From positions 186,001-250,000 of the forward strand of contig NW_002476567.1 of the NCBI RefSeq assembly GCF_000189635.1: a stretch of DNA of 64,000 nt, given 5' to 3'. Below, piece after piece: positions 28,178-40,398 of the stretch. The DNA is from Tetrahymena thermophila SB210. Taxonomy: Eukaryota > Ciliophora > Oligohymenophorea > Hymenostomatida > Tetrahymenidae. Each line of letters begins with the position of its first letter. The first letter of the stretch is position 1. Position numbers and translations under genes: made by a program. The notes below the pieces were generated by a model that was not told where the DNA came from, did no database searches, and was given only the letters and a program-made list of their open reading frames with translations.

Positions 28178-29209
28178 ATGAAATAGATAACGAAACTACT
28201 AGCATTTAATATTTCTATTATATTTGTATTAGCTAGATAAATTTAAATTGAAACAGTAGAATATCTGTTGGAATTTAGCAAATGGAAGAGTGTGAATTAA
28301 AGAAAATATTTTAGTCAAGAAGAAGCTAATTTCAGGCTATAAATTTTTCTATTAAACATAAAGCAAATGAAGTAGCATAACCAAGAAAAAAATAATAGTT
28401 ATTAGATAGGTATGAATTAATTTTCGGACCTTACAATAGAAGAATTTCAGTCTATTTCATTAAATCAATAACTATTTAATAGTGAATCAAGAAAATTAGA
28501 AAATATAAAAAATGAAAATTAATAAGCTGATTTTTACTTGCAACTTCTCAAAACTAATGCAAGTAGCTTACCATAATAATTTGATTGGAGAAATTTAGGA
28601 AAAGTTACTCAAGTTAAAAATTAAGGTAACTGTGGTTCTTGTTGGGCATTTACTATAACTGGTCTATTTGAAAGCATAAATTTAATTAGAAATAAAACAG
28701 TTGAACTATATTCTGAATAAGAACTATTAGACTGTTCTTCAAACGGCATTTATAGAAATTCAGGTTGTTAAGGAGGTTGGCCACATTTAGCATTTGAATA
28801 CTCCAAAAAAAATGGAATATCTCTTTCTTCATAATATCCATACAAAGGTATATAAGAAAACTGCACAGTTAATTAGCAAACTAAAAAGGCTTTTTATCCT
28901 AGTTAGCCTATTTAAATTTAAGCTGATTAAGAAAGTAACAAAATACAAATTATCAAATAACTACTTTTAAATTCACCTCTAGCTGTTATAGTAGATGCCT
29001 CTAATTGGTCTAACTATAAATCAGGAGTCTTTTCAAATTGCACTACATAATAAAATCATGTAGCTTTGCTAGTCGGATACACTAACGAAGGAAATTGGAT
29101 AATTAAAAACTCTTGGGGGTCTGCTTGGGGTGAATCTGGGTACATAACCTTAAGCGCAAATAATGCCTGTGGTTTAGAAAATAATATTCTTGGATCTACA
29201 ATAATTTGA
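28178..29209 (+). CDS. Papain-like (C1A) cysteine protease, secreted preproenzyme
   Basis: Intronless, 343 aa; TGA at 29207-29209. Residues 1-20 form a signal peptide ([14 protein letters not shown] core). The pro-region carries an ERFNIN-like helix ([17 protein letters not shown], then N...I...N) and the GNFD-region equivalent MNQFSDLT. The mature enzyme starts near [14 protein letters not shown]. Catalytic set: Gln149, Cys155 (GNCGSCWAF), His294 (NHVALLVGY) and Asn311 (KNSWG). Gln149 is encoded by TAA (28622-28624), direct evidence for the reassigned code. The GCQGGWP motif and paired cysteines match cathepsin L/papain. It probably acts in phagosomes/lysosomes or is secreted. Intact by all motifs, and of normal length for the family. 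Confidence 0.95.
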
Positions 29210-31013
29210 AATGTTTTATTAACAAACAAAAGTACGTATAGTAAGAAAGTATATTAATTGATTTTAAAGCTGAATATATTCCATGAATTTATTTTTTAAT
29301 ATGAGCTATAATTACATTCATTTATTCATAAATTAAATATAAAATTTGTTTTATTTTTTTAAAGTAGATTTTTTTAAAAAAAAAATTATTTGGAATAGAA
29401 AAAATTGTTTTAATTTATTTTTAATTATCATTTAGCATCTTTTGGCTTTTAGCATGTCTTACATGAAATATCACGTAAAAAAAATTGATAATTAAAGTAA
29501 AATAAACTTTTTAATTCAAAAATGATTGAAAATATTTATTAATTTGAATTATATTTAAGTGTTTTATTAAGATGTTGAGATTCACTTAGTTAGTTTTATT
29601 TGAAATAGAAAAACTTGTATTAAATAAACTGACCTTTTTAGATTTATCTATTATAACTTGAATGAATAATTTTTTATTTTTAAAGCGCTATTTTTATAAT
29701 TAAAAATCTTTAAAATCCATCTTAAATAATTCTCCTTTATTATAATACTGTACATAAATTTATAATAGACTAGTTTCACTTACTATAATTAATTAATAAA
29801 ATTTCTCATTTTTAATAATTGTTTTAACTTGTTTTAGATAATATTTAATAAAAGTTGAGATATATTTTTTAATATAAATAATACTCATAATTGTTTTCTT
29901 TTATTTTTAACAAAAAATATAATTTTAAATTTCTTCATAGATTAAATATAAAATTTGTATTAAATTATTCTTTTTTTAAACTAGATTTTATCATAAAAAA
30001 TTATTTGGAAAAGAAAAAAATTGTTTCAATTCGTTTTTAGATTCAAACATATTGGAAATATTTTTTAATTTAAATTATAGTCAAGTGTTTTATTTATTAA
30101 GATATTGAGATAAAAAGGATTATCTCGAATCAATAATTTCCAATTTTTTAAGCGCTTTTTTTATAAATCTTGAAAATTCATAATAAAATATTACTATTTA
30201 TTAAAAATTTAGAAATGTTTATTTAAAAATTGATGACATTTATAATAGAGCAACAATTTTCACTTACTAGTATTTGAAAAATTATTAGTCTTAAATAATT
30301 ATAATAGTTTGCCTCAGATTAGATTTGGCATAACAATAGAATATATTTATTAATATAAAAGATATTCAGAATTTATTTTTTAATTTTGATATATTTCCAA
30401 TCAATATTTCCTAATTATTAAGGGGAAAAAAACAGTTTTTAATAATTATATAAATTCCTTCAATTAAATAGTAAGTAAATTCATGTGTTGTTTGTTCTTC
30501 TCAAAGCATTAAAATAAGCAATTAAAAATGCTCAATTCTTCCTTACTTTTTATTATTATTTGTTAGTTTTTAAACTCCATTATAATTATTAATCAATATG
30601 ATAGCTTTTTAAAACTTTAAAATATTTATTTGTAAATTAATGTAGCTTTTTCTATTTCATTTTTGTTAAAAAGGAATTTTTTTTCATTTAATTAAAATAA
30701 ACAATCTTATTTTTTAATAGAGAAAGTATTTTATTTTCTATTTTACGCAAGTTTCAAAGCTTTTTTTTTAAAAAAATGGATGAAATTTATTTGCTAATAT
30801 ATTTTAGTTTTAGTTTTTCTTGGAAATAATTTTACACATTAAAATTATAATTTATTTTGGATTAAAATAAAAGTGATTATTGCCATTCATTATTCATAAA
30901 TTTTCCGTACACAGTGACATATTTTTAATATATATAAATTAATTAAGAAAATATTATATTTTTATAATAATTATTAAGTAAACACCTCTAAAAATAGAAA
31001 CCTTAGATTAAAA
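29210..31013. repeat. AT-rich region with a degenerate direct duplication (about 29335-29900 and 29945-30400)
   Basis: No gene seen. Two blocks share an ordered set of words: ATTAAATATAAAATTTGT, ATTATTTGGAA.AGAAAA, AAGTGTTTTATT...GATRTTGAGAT, AGCGCT, and TAATAGA...TTTCACTTACTA. Their spacing drifts from ~605 to ~470 bp, as expected for an old ~0.6-kb tandem duplication eroded by indels. Confidence 0.5.
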
Positions 31014-32009
31014 ATGAACAAATAAAAGATATGGAAGCTAAACATGTAAGATATTAGCAATAAAACAACCATAGAGATAAGACGTAACATTTAGAGACTA
31101 TACAAAGAAGTGAATTTATTTTTCACGATGGCCTAAAATTTTTATTTATTGTTTATCTTTTCCAGGGCGTTGATTATAAATATATAATGCAATAGTATGG
31201 AATCTCCAAAGCTCATTTTTATCGTATGATAAAAAATCCAGAACCAAAAAGTAGTTATTATGTTTTAAATAAACTCTTATGCATTACCTAATAACTGTTT
31301 AACATATAAAAGAATAGGGCAGGAGATAAAAATACGATGATGAGCACAGGAAAGCTATTTATGATGAATGTAAAAATATAAATGGGATTGATGTACCTGT
31401 CAAAAGGAATATTTTTATGTAAGTAATAAAGTAGATGGAGAATAAGAGACAAATACCAAAAGCAAGTAATCATGTAAAGTATCCTGAGTATAACAAATAC
31501 TTGGAAAATTGTAAAAAAATATTTCTTTCAATAAAATATATTTTAAAAATTAAGTTATTGGCAAAGTTAAAAATGCCAACAAATCATAATATTAATCTAA
31601 TAATATGCAATTATTTACTTTTAATAAAGAAAGGACTATAATACAAGAAGAATATAATTTAAATTACTAGTAATACAGCCATTAAAATTATTCTAATCAC
31701 CCAACAAATTCATCAAAATCGATCGACTTCGAAATAAAGAGTTTTTCTTTTGAGTGTAGGTATACATTTTTTGATCTATATTAATAAGATGATCTCTCGA
31801 GTAATCAAAGTTTAAAAAAGTAAATTTTAACTATAAATTCTAAAACTTAAATTTATTTTATATATTTAAAAGGCTTTTAATTGAATGAAAATAAATAGAA
31901 AATTAATTATCTTGTTTAATCGATTCATTTTTTTATGTTTAGTTTCATTAAAATTTTGATAAAATTTGTTGAAAAAATATCTTTAATTTTGAGTAATCAT
32001 TTTTTGTGA
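31014..32009 (+). CDS. Helix-turn-helix family protein, member 1
   Basis: Predicted 277 aa from four exons; introns 31110-31165 (phase 0), 31251-31312 (phase 1), 31511-31554 (44 nt, phase 1); TGA 32007-32009. Exon 1 encodes a basic helical N-terminus. Exon 2 encodes a compact helix-turn-helix, YIMQQYGISKAHFYRMIKNP. Exon 3 begins with a basic GRR segment and contains NHVKYPEYNKYLEN. The last part is N/Q/S-rich with KSIDFEIKSFSFEC. The same exon plan and motifs recur at 33173 and 45627, so this is a gene family. A DNA-binding role is inferred from the HTH; no nuclease or transposase residues are seen. The 3' part is the least certain, since the end depends on the 44-nt intron. Confidence 0.62.
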
Positions 32010-33172
32010 TTAAATTTGTTATTTTCTTTCAAAAAAAAGGTTTATTCAAAAATCAGAATATAATTTTATTGTTAAAAATTATTAATCAAATTAAAATATT
32101 TTTTAGTTTAATTATTTTATTTGAAAAATTATTTACTTTTACATCTAACTAATTTCATAGTAAAAAATTAGTTTATTAAACCTTGCCGCAAAATTTGTAT
32201 TAAAATATAGAGTTTTATTTGCTAAAATTGCATTCTAATTGTAAACAATTGTTATTATTAATGAAGCATAATCTTAACCAAACTTTCTTTTTATTCTTAT
32301 TCTTATGACACTTTAACCAATAATTTTTTAGAAAAGCATATAGATTTAATTTATTTTTTATTTGAAACATTGAAAATTATTACATAAGATAAAAATTCTA
32401 ACATAAAGAAAAATTAACTAATAAAATAAATAAATTCAATCATCAAATATTTTAAAATATTTTATTCATTCATACTCTTTTTAATATTTTAATGTAATTT
32501 ATTTTTCTTATTTTTTTATTTAACATTTAATTTTTAGAATAATGATTTGCTAAAAACCTAATGTTTATCAATCTAATATAAAATATTTTTTACAAATAAA
32601 TTTATTTATTAACCAAATTATAAAAAATATAAAAAAAAGAATATAGAGGTTTAAATTAATCTCTATATACACATGAAAAGATTCTAAACTTTTTAAATCA
32701 ATTAAAAATTTATTAAACTTATTATTATTAATAAAATATAAATGAAATTTTATAGTTTTCAAAATATAGGGAAGTACGTATATTTATTAAAATTCGAGCT
32801 AGTATTAGGAAAAACTATAAAAATCCAAGAAATTAAAAATATTCATTATAAATAAACTTTATATATAACAGCTTAATTTAAATTGTTATTTAAATATAAA
32901 TAGTTTTATTTTTTAATATATTTTCTCAATTATTTACTTAAAGTTTAATTAAAAATTAGAGGAATGACAAAACAATTATTTTAATCAAATCATTTTATAA
33001 GTCTTATTTATAAACAAATAAATATTTTTTTATTTTTTTGAATGGCATTTACATACTTGAAATAAAAAGAATCGTTTGATTGTTGTATTTAATTAATAAA
33101 TAAATAAAGCAAAAGTATATTAACAATAAAAAATAACAAAAAAACAAAATAAAACTTTAGGCTAGCAAATAA
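32010..33172. other. Intergenic AT-rich spacer
   Basis: Lies between the two HTH-family genes. A 64-codon minus-strand frame (32568-32762) with a hydrophobic segment ends in a real TGA, but its composition is that of the spacer, so it is not called. Nothing else was seen. Confidence 0.6.
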
Positions 33173-34092
33173 ATGAACGATAGAGATAACAACAATTTAA
33201 AGTACACAGATTGGAGAGCATCTATTAAAGGGTTGATTAACGAATAAAAAAACAGTGTTAGACTAGAAATAATTAGACTTAAATAATAAGTAACTTTTTA
33301 TTTTTTAAAAGCAAGCTAATGCACAATATATTAAAACATTCTACAATATATTAAGGGAAACACAGTATCATAACTAGTAAAAAAGTTTAATATATCAAAA
33401 CCATAATTGTATAGAATATTAGAAAACCCATGTTTAAAAAGTATGAAAAAGTTGAATTAATTTGTATCATTTATCTTGGTTTACTTTATAAAAAATAAAG
33501 AAAGAGGCAGGAAAACAATCATAAAAGAAGATAAGAGACGTGATCTGCTTCAGTAATTAATTACAGAAAATGGCAATTAATTTCCACAAAGAAAGAAAAA
33601 TTTTGTGAAATTTCTAAAAGAGAAGCAACAAATATAGGAAATTCCACAAATAACAAACCATGTTAAATATCCTGAATATGATAGATTTAGAGCACTCTAT
33701 GACTAAATAAAAGACCAGTATAAAAGTCGACAGGACATTCAGTATTATTTCTATTAAATTATATTTTTTACTTAAATACGAGACAATATTTTAAATAAAG
33801 TTCCCTTTAAATCCATGAAAATACACAAGAAGACTCAAATAAATAAAGCACTATTTATGATTGTGGTAATATGTTTTATCAATTTTTAACATTTTAATTT
33901 ATAATTATTTCTTTAACTATTCACTTCACTTTACATTTAATTTCAGTTACTAAAAAATAATTAATTTTTTTATAAAATTTATAAATTAATCATGTTTTTT
34001 AGCTTAAAATAAAACTATTTTTAATTTTTTTAGTTGATCAGATAAAGAATAATTCATTTTTCATTTATTTTATTTTACTTATAAGATTCTGA
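33173..34092 (+). CDS. Helix-turn-helix/AT-hook-like family protein, member 2 (3' end uncertain)
   Basis: ATG 33173. Preferred introns: 33290-33355 (66 nt, phase 0), 33441-33500 (phase 1) and 33742-33800 (phase 2). The HTH reads GNTVSQLVKKFNISKPQLYR then ILENP; it is followed by KRGRKTIIKEDKRR, a basic AT-hook-like stretch, and by TNHVKYPEYDRFRALYD. These align with the gene at 31014 exon by exon and with the same phases for the first two introns. After the third intron the frame gives a polar segment (IHENTQEDSNKQ) and then becomes hydrophobic and spacer-like up to the first TGA (34090-34092). The true stop or a further intron (donor near 33859) is unresolved. It could be a gene eroding at its 3' end. 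Confidence 0.55.
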
Positions 34093-34683
34093 TTCTGTCC
34101 ATTTTCACTTATTAAATTTGTTTTAGTTTTTTTATAAATTCAATTTTTAATTTAAAGATAAAAAATTAACAAATTTTGCAAATAAAACATAATAAAAACC
34201 AATTTTTGTAGAAAATTTTATTAAATTTAATATTTAAATTAATTGTTTGCTCTCTTTAAGAATTTTAAAACTTTATTTTAATTTGATGTATTAATTTACT
34301 TTGCAAAGATTTATTTTTTTAACTAATTTTAATTTCTAAAAAAAGACTCGATGTATTTGAATCTTTCGATTTGTGAATATTAAGAACAGTAAGATTAGTT
34401 TTTTAATGAATGAAAACATTTTTATTAGTTCTATTTTTAATTGTTAATTCTGAACTGTTACTACTTATAAAAAGAAAATTTAATCATTAATATATTAATT
34501 ATCTTTATTTATCCTAGATAAGTCTTTGTTTATTGCTTTTAAATGTACTTGATATAATAACATTAAAATATTTAATTATTATAACCTATTATTTAAGATT
34601 TTTTTATTTTTTAAATTAGAATAATTCTAAATGTACATAAAAAGTTTTTATTAAATAAATATAAAATATCCAAAACTATTTTA

Positions 34684-34684
<1 letters not shown>

Positions 34685-34740
<56 letters not shown>
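34685..34740. repeat. (CTAT)14 microsatellite
   Basis: A perfect run of the 4-bp unit CTAT, 56 bp long, in intergenic DNA. A shorter, imperfect relative occurs near 62198-62232. Confidence 0.95.
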
Positions 34741-35629
34741 GATATTATCTAAAAGTTTTCAAAATTTTAATAATACTATTTCATAGAATTTTAGTTATTA
34801 TTATTATTTATAAAATCGAATTCAATAAATTAATTTCTTATTGTGTAAATAAAAATTAGGATTTTTCTTTATTCTAATATTTTAAATTATAGATTATAAT
34901 ATTTTTATCTTTGTTAAAAATTAAATACCACTTTTTTATAGTTGGTTATTTATTTATTTTAGTTCCCTTATTTTTAACTTTTAATTAGTAAATAAGGATC
35001 AGAAATTTTTTGATCTTTTCTGATTGTTTTTATAATCTAATTCAAATTATAATAGAAAATATATATATATAATTTTTAAAGTTATTTTAACCACTAAAAT
35101 TGTTGTATAAAAACATTTTAAAACTATTTAAATTAATTTATTTCAGTTCCATCCAACAAGTTAAATTGTTTTTTTAATAGAAAGGAAAAAATAAATTAAA
35201 AAAAAATGTTAGAAACTCATAAAATTTGAATCCCTATCAAAAATATACAAATTTATTATTTATACAAAAATATTTAGTTATTAAAAAGAAGAAATTAATT
35301 AAGCCCTTTTTAATAATTTAAGATAAATAAATGTGTCTATACCAAAATGGTTTGAAAATTTATTATTATTTGTTAATATTATTAAATTAATTGATTATAT
35401 ATCAATATTTTTTTTAGTTGCTTCATTAGAGCTGTATTTTATAATTTTTCTAATTGATAAAATTCTTGATAAATATCTATAAATAATATATCAAATAAAA
35501 ATATTATCTTTAATACGAATATAATAGAGATATAATAAAGACATTATTTTAAATATTTCTATTAGTATACTTTTGATTATACTTTTAAAAAAAATTATTG
35601 ATTTAACTTTTTTAAAATTGAGAAAAACT

Positions 35630-36500
35630 ATTTTTCATTTCATTTTTAAATTTTATTGAAATGTAAACTCAAAATTATTTCTGGAAATAAATGATAAAGT
35701 GCTAAAACTCATATTTTTTGTCAGATTATATTAATATTACATATTATCAAATTTAAGAGATGATTCCAATATAAAAGAAATTGGTATTTCAAATCAAAAT
35801 ATTTATTGTTTTAAAAAAGAAATTTTTTAAATTTTTCAGCTTTTGCTTATTCTATTTTAAAAATATGTTGATTTTTACTTAGATAAGATTTACAAAATAC
35901 ATTTATCCATTTCGTTTTTGGTTTTTATTGAAAGTTAATAATTAATCCTTAAATCTATCTTTACTATAAAATCTTTTTTTAAATCTAGAGTTGATAGATT
36001 GATATTATAAATTATAAAAAACTCAAAAATAATTTCTGGAAAGAAAAAATAAAGTGCTGAAAACTCATATTTTTGTCAGATTTTATTAATATTACATATT
36101 ATCAAATTTAAATGATCATACTAATATAAAAGAAATTGGTATTTCTAATCAAAAATTTACAAGTTTTTTTGACAGGATTTTTTAGTTATTTCAGTAAATA
36201 ATTAACTTTTGCCTATTCTATTTTAAGAATGTATTGATTGATTTGCCGAGATAAAATTTACAAATAATATTTATCCATTTTATATCTTACATTTTTATTG
36301 AAAATTTATTTTTTAATCTATACTAAAAAATAATTTCAAAAATCTAAAATTAATAGTTAGATTTAGTTTGTAAAAAACTCAAAAATAACTTCTAGAAACA
36401 AAAAAGAAAGTGCTGAAACTCATTTATTTATCAGATTTATCTTAATATTGCATATTATCAAATTTAAATGATAGCTCAAATATAAAAGAAAAATAATAAT
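35630..36500. repeat. Three diverged tandem copies of a ~355-bp unit
   Basis: The words CTCAAAAATAATTTCTGGAAA, AAAGTGCTGAAAACTCAT, GTCAGATT, ATTACATATTATCAAATTTAA and TATAAAAGAAATTGGTATTTC (each with small differences) recur in the same order. The AAAGTGCT word lies at about 35696, 36051 and 36407, giving a period of 355-356 bp. The third copy is cut short about 100 bp before the ATG at 36601. No open frame spans the unit. Confidence 0.75.
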
Positions 36501-36600
36501 AAGGTTAATAAATAATTGTTTAAAATCAAGCAAGGATGGGAAGCTTTAATTAGTTATATAATTAATAAGATTTATATTTAAATAAAAAATTTTTATCCAA

Positions 36601-37260
36601 ATGAATAAGATATATATTCTCACTCTTATTGCTGTGCTTATGGTTGCAATTACTTCTGCAACTCCTTTACCACCTCATTGGCCAAATGTTTTTGCTAAAG
36701 ATTTTGTTGAAATCTCAACTAAAGGAAATTAGACATTAGCTGATGTTGGTACATATTACTATAACTTTGCCGAAAATACATAGCTTTTAACAAGATCAAA
36801 TGGTCAATTTGACTTTTTCTGTGGATTTAACGATGAACCTTTAGCTTGTGATCAAATAATTGTTGAAAACAATAGATATGTTTATTTCCCTGAATAAGAT
36901 AGCTGCTGCTATTGCTGTGGATAGGATCAAGGATGTTCAGTTCTCAAGCCTGATTGGTTTATAGACCCTGAATATCATGGACAATAAGAATACTCTGGAG
37001 TCTAAGCTTATTGGTGGGTAATTTATGAATAACCTGACTAAAAAGGACCTAATTATTACATTGAAACCACTGAAGAAAATCCTATTGACAGAAAACCTTT
37101 ACATCTAGCTAGAAATAACTATGAGTTAAATTTCGTATCTGACAGCTACAGAACTTAATTCCCTCAAATAACTCTTCCCACTGCTTGTAAAGCAACTAAT
37201 TTGGGTAAATGCCCTGGTGTATGTGCTAAAATAAGAGGTGATAGTGTAACAGAATTTTGA
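36601..37260 (+). CDS. Secreted cysteine-rich protein, CCYCCG family, copy 1
   Basis: Intronless, 219 aa; TGA ends at 37260. An N-terminal signal peptide (IYILTLIAVLMVAITSA) is followed by PPHWPNVFAKDFVE, then GTYYYNFAE, LTRSNGQFDFFCGF, CDQIIVENNRYVYFPE, the signature DSCCYCCGQDQGC, VLKPDWFIDPEY, YWWVIYEQP, YYIETTEENPIDRK, LARNNYE and the C-terminal CPGVCAKIRGD. Even-spaced cysteines suggest disulfides in a secreted or surface protein. The order of F/Y/W, CxxC and WF/P motifs is loosely reminiscent of ependymin-related proteins, but I would not assert it. Paralogues lie at 38471 (+) and 43864 (-). Confidence 0.9.
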
Positions 37261-38470
37261 AACTAAAAATTCAATAAAATTAGTAAAATAAATAAATATG
37301 TAATATATATAAATTTATAATAAAATATATTTAATAAATAAAAAATCAAATCAGAAAAATAAATGTTTATATTTAAAGTTAACTTTGATTTTAAAATTTA
37401 TTTATTTGTTTAAGAACTTAGCAATTTTAAGAATTAATATTTTACTAAAAATAAATTTATTTATTTAAACCTATTTTTTAAATTAAGACTAAAATTAATT
37501 TTTCTATATATAATAAATATATAAAAGCCAAATTATATTAAAGGCCTGCTTTTAGAAAATTTTAAATTTTCAAAATTTCATAATTTTTTTAAATCTTCAC
37601 AAAAATCAATAATCAAATTTACTTAATATTTATCTATAAATATTTAGGTATTTAAAAATAAAAATTAGGTTCTTTCTAACAAATTAAATAAATAAAAATA
37701 ATAAATTATATTTTTATAGGTATTTTTAACTGATTTATAAAGTAGTTCATCATTTTTACAAATAAAGCTTATTACTTAAAAAGTAAGTTTTAATAAATTT
37801 ATAGCTGATATATTTATAGTAATGCATTAAATATTAATATTAATTTGTTTCTATAATTAACCCATCAATAATAAAAAAACTTTACCATTAAGTTTTAAAT
37901 TATCCACAAATTTATACTTTAAGTACATAATAGATTACTTTTAAAGATATAAATCATTTAATATTTTTAGAGACTATATATGATGAAAAATAATGTTTCT
38001 ATTATTGGCTACAAATATTAATATACAATAATTTAAAACATAAATTATGAACTTTATATTTATTTCTTTAAAGTTTATTACCAATATGTAAGTTTATTAA
38101 TTTACATATTCTTAACAAACATAATTATATAAAATTGGCTCTAGTAAAATAAAAAATCTTCCAAAAAATATCATAATTTACTATTCAATTATTTTCTAAT
38201 AATTTATTAATTGTTTGTTTAAAAGATTTCTGATAAAAATTTCTTGCAAATAAAAAGAATAGATAGATAAGAGATGAAATTAATTAAAATTCGTATTTTC
38301 CAAATATTTAAGTAAACTAATAGTTATATATTAAATTCTGGTTCTTCATTCAATAAAAGAATATAAAATTGAACTAATACTTTGTTTAAGTGTAGACATA
38401 AATGATTGTTATCTTTATAATAATTAAAAAAAATAGTAAATATTATTAAATCAAAAATTAAAAAAAAACC
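37261..38470. other. Intergenic AT-rich spacer between secreted paralogues
   Basis: About 1.2 kb between copies 1 and 2 of the secreted family. I see no carry-over of the 355-bp repeat and no gene. Confidence 0.65.
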
Positions 38471-39139
38471 ATGAATAAAATATATATTCTATCTATAATT
38501 CTTGCCATTTAAGTTGCTTCAACTTCTGCTTAAATTCCTTAACCACCTGTTTGGCCTGACGTTTTCGCTTAAGACTTTGTTGAGACAGCTACTTCAGATT
38601 AGAATTAGACAGCTAGAGATGTTGGTACATATTACTATGACTATGCTAACAACAAATAACGTTTAACAAGATCAAATGGTCAATTTGATTTGTTCTGTGG
38701 ATTTAATAGTACTGAATAATTAGCTTGTGACCAAGTAGTAGTTGACGATAAAAGATATATTTACTTCCCTGAATTGAATGACTGTTGCTACTGCTGTGGG
38801 TTGGATGATGGATGTGCAGTCCTCAAACCTAAATGGTTTATAGATCCTTAATTCTTAGGAACCACCGATTACTATGGAACTCCTGCTTATAAATGGGTAA
38901 TTTATGAACAACCTAACGAATAAGGACCTAATTATTACTATGAAACTACTGAAGAAAATCCAATTGATAGAAAAACTTTATATTTGGCCAGAAATAATTA
39001 CTAATAACATTTCTTCCTAGATAGTTTCAGAAAAGAATTCCCTTAAATCACTTTACCAGAAGCTTGCTAAGTATAAAGTTTAGGCAATTGTCCTGGTGTT
39101 TGTGCAGAAGTAAGAGGAGATAGCTTATCAGCTTTCTGA
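38471..39139 (+). CDS. Secreted cysteine-rich protein, CCYCCG family, copy 2
   Basis: Intronless, 222 aa; TGA 39137-39139. It starts MNKIYILSIILAIQVASTSA, a signal peptide very close to that of copy 1. It keeps WPDVFAQDFVE, GTYYYDYA, LTRSNGQFDLFCGF, RYIYFPE, NDCCYCCGLDDGCAVL, KWFIDPQ, WVIYEQP, YETTEENPIDRK, LARNNYQ and CPGVCAEVRGD. By eye it is about two-thirds identical to copy 1, with no breaks, consistent with tandem duplication followed by divergence under selection. Function is unknown. Confidence 0.9.
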
Positions 39140-40254
39140 TATAAATATATAATAATAGGATTACTAAGCTTTAAAAATTCTAAATATAAAAAAAATGAGA
39201 TTATTTGTATTTTTTATTTATTTACGTAAATAGGTATAAACAAACAATAATTTTTAAAAAACAAACAAAATAATTAAAAAATTGAATTTTCATAAAATAA
39301 ATTTGTAATTTATTTGTATTTATTTTATATAAATAAATGTATTTCTTCATTCAGAAATTTGATCTGAATTTCATATTCAGATTTTTGTTTAAATTCTATT
39401 AGTAAGTTATGAGTTAATATGCATAAAATCCACATTAAAAAATGGGATTTTTTAAAGAGCAAAAGATTAAAAACCATTTCACTAACTAATGATATAATGA
39501 ACTTAAATACATTTTTTTATAAAAAATTGTTATAATATTTATTTTGTTGTGAAAATCTTTAAAATAAATGAAGGATTTCATAATTATACTTCTCATTTTT
39601 ATGATGTTAAAATAAATAACAATTTAGATTAGCTAAAAAATTCCAACAAATCAAATTAGAAATCATCAAATTAAAAAGAAATAGAGTATTCTTTTGAGTG
39701 TTTCAGATTATGTAAGAATTTTTTTACATATGAAATTCTTTTACAAACCTTTATGACATCCATACAATTAAAAAATAACATTCATGCATAAATTAAAAAA
39801 TTTATTTGTGTATTTTTCTATTTTTATTTTTCTCTTTAAACTGATAAAAATAAATAAAACATTTGTTTAAATTACTTTAAAATATATTTTACTGATTTTT
39901 CTTTTGATAAAAGTAATGAAAATAATTTTTGAAACAAAATGTTTTTATATTTTATAAAAACTTAAGATTTATTTATCAAATTTGCTTTTAAGCATTTTTA
40001 CTTTATTTTTTAACGTTTTCTTCTTCTTCTTCATAAATATATATTTTATTTTTTTTATTATTTAAATTTTATTTATATTTCATAATATCTTGATCTATCT
40101 ATTAAATACTAGCCAAATTTCTATTCTTTTGCATTTTTAAAGTTTAAAATGAAAAATTAACATACTTTTTAATAAATAAAATGAATAAATTTTATATATC
40201 CATAATAATATTTTTAAAGAGTTTTTTTCTATAATTTTCAAACTTTTATGTGTT
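39140..40254. other. Intergenic region with a possible HTH-family gene fragment
   Basis: AT-rich. At about 39637-39720 a stretch resembles the 3' coding part of the HTH gene at 31014: CAACAAAT...CATCAAA...GAAATA.AGAGT.TT followed by the shared TTCTTTTGAGTGT. In frame it reads KEIEYSFEC against FEIKSFSFEC. It could also be read as a 68-codon secreted-like frame from 39567. No complete gene is supported. Confidence 0.35.
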
Positions 40255-40327
40255 GCCCGCCTAGCTCAGTCGGTAGAGCGCAAGACTCTTAATCTTGTGG
40301 TCGTGGGTTCGAGCCCCACGGCGGGCT
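40255..40327 (+). tRNA. tRNA-Lys (anticodon CUU)
   Basis: 73 nt folding as a full cloverleaf: acceptor GCCCGCC/GGCGGGC with discriminator T, D-arm with AGCTCAGTCGGTAGAGC, anticodon loop CTCTTAA (anticodon CTT), and T-arm GTGGG-TTCGAGC-CCCAC. No intron, and no encoded CCA. It contains the internal A-box and B-box promoter (GGTTCGAGCC). It stands out as an island of GC-rich sequence in this DNA. Confidence 0.96.
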
Positions 40328-40329
40328 AA

Positions 40330-40336
40330 TTTTTTT
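40330..40336 (+). terminator. Pol III T-run terminator of tRNA-Lys
   Basis: A run of seven T residues starts 3 nt after the tRNA 3' end, the usual RNA polymerase III stop. Confidence 0.7.
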
Positions 40337-40398
40337 GGAAATTTAATGATGATTTTTATTAAAATTTTAATTATTTTTAATACAAAAAATAAATTTTT

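Larger units (their letters stand above)
34093..36600. other. Long AT-rich region with microsatellite and tandem repeat
   Basis: No gene is visible in ~2.5 kb. It holds a (CTAT)n tract at 34685-34740 and a three-copy ~355-bp tandem repeat at about 35630-36500, just upstream of the first secreted-protein gene. Confidence 0.65.

Noticed and set aside
32568-32762. 64-codon minus-strand frame with a hydrophobic segment
   Set aside because: Ends in a true TGA, but base composition is that of the spacer, with no homologue in the window and no neighbouring support.
33290-33311. A 22-nt intron in the second HTH gene
   Set aside because: Too short for a spliceosomal intron here; the 66-nt intron 33290-33355 keeps phase and matches the paralogues.
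34685-34740. CRISPR-like array
   Set aside because: It is a simple 4-bp microsatellite with no spacers.
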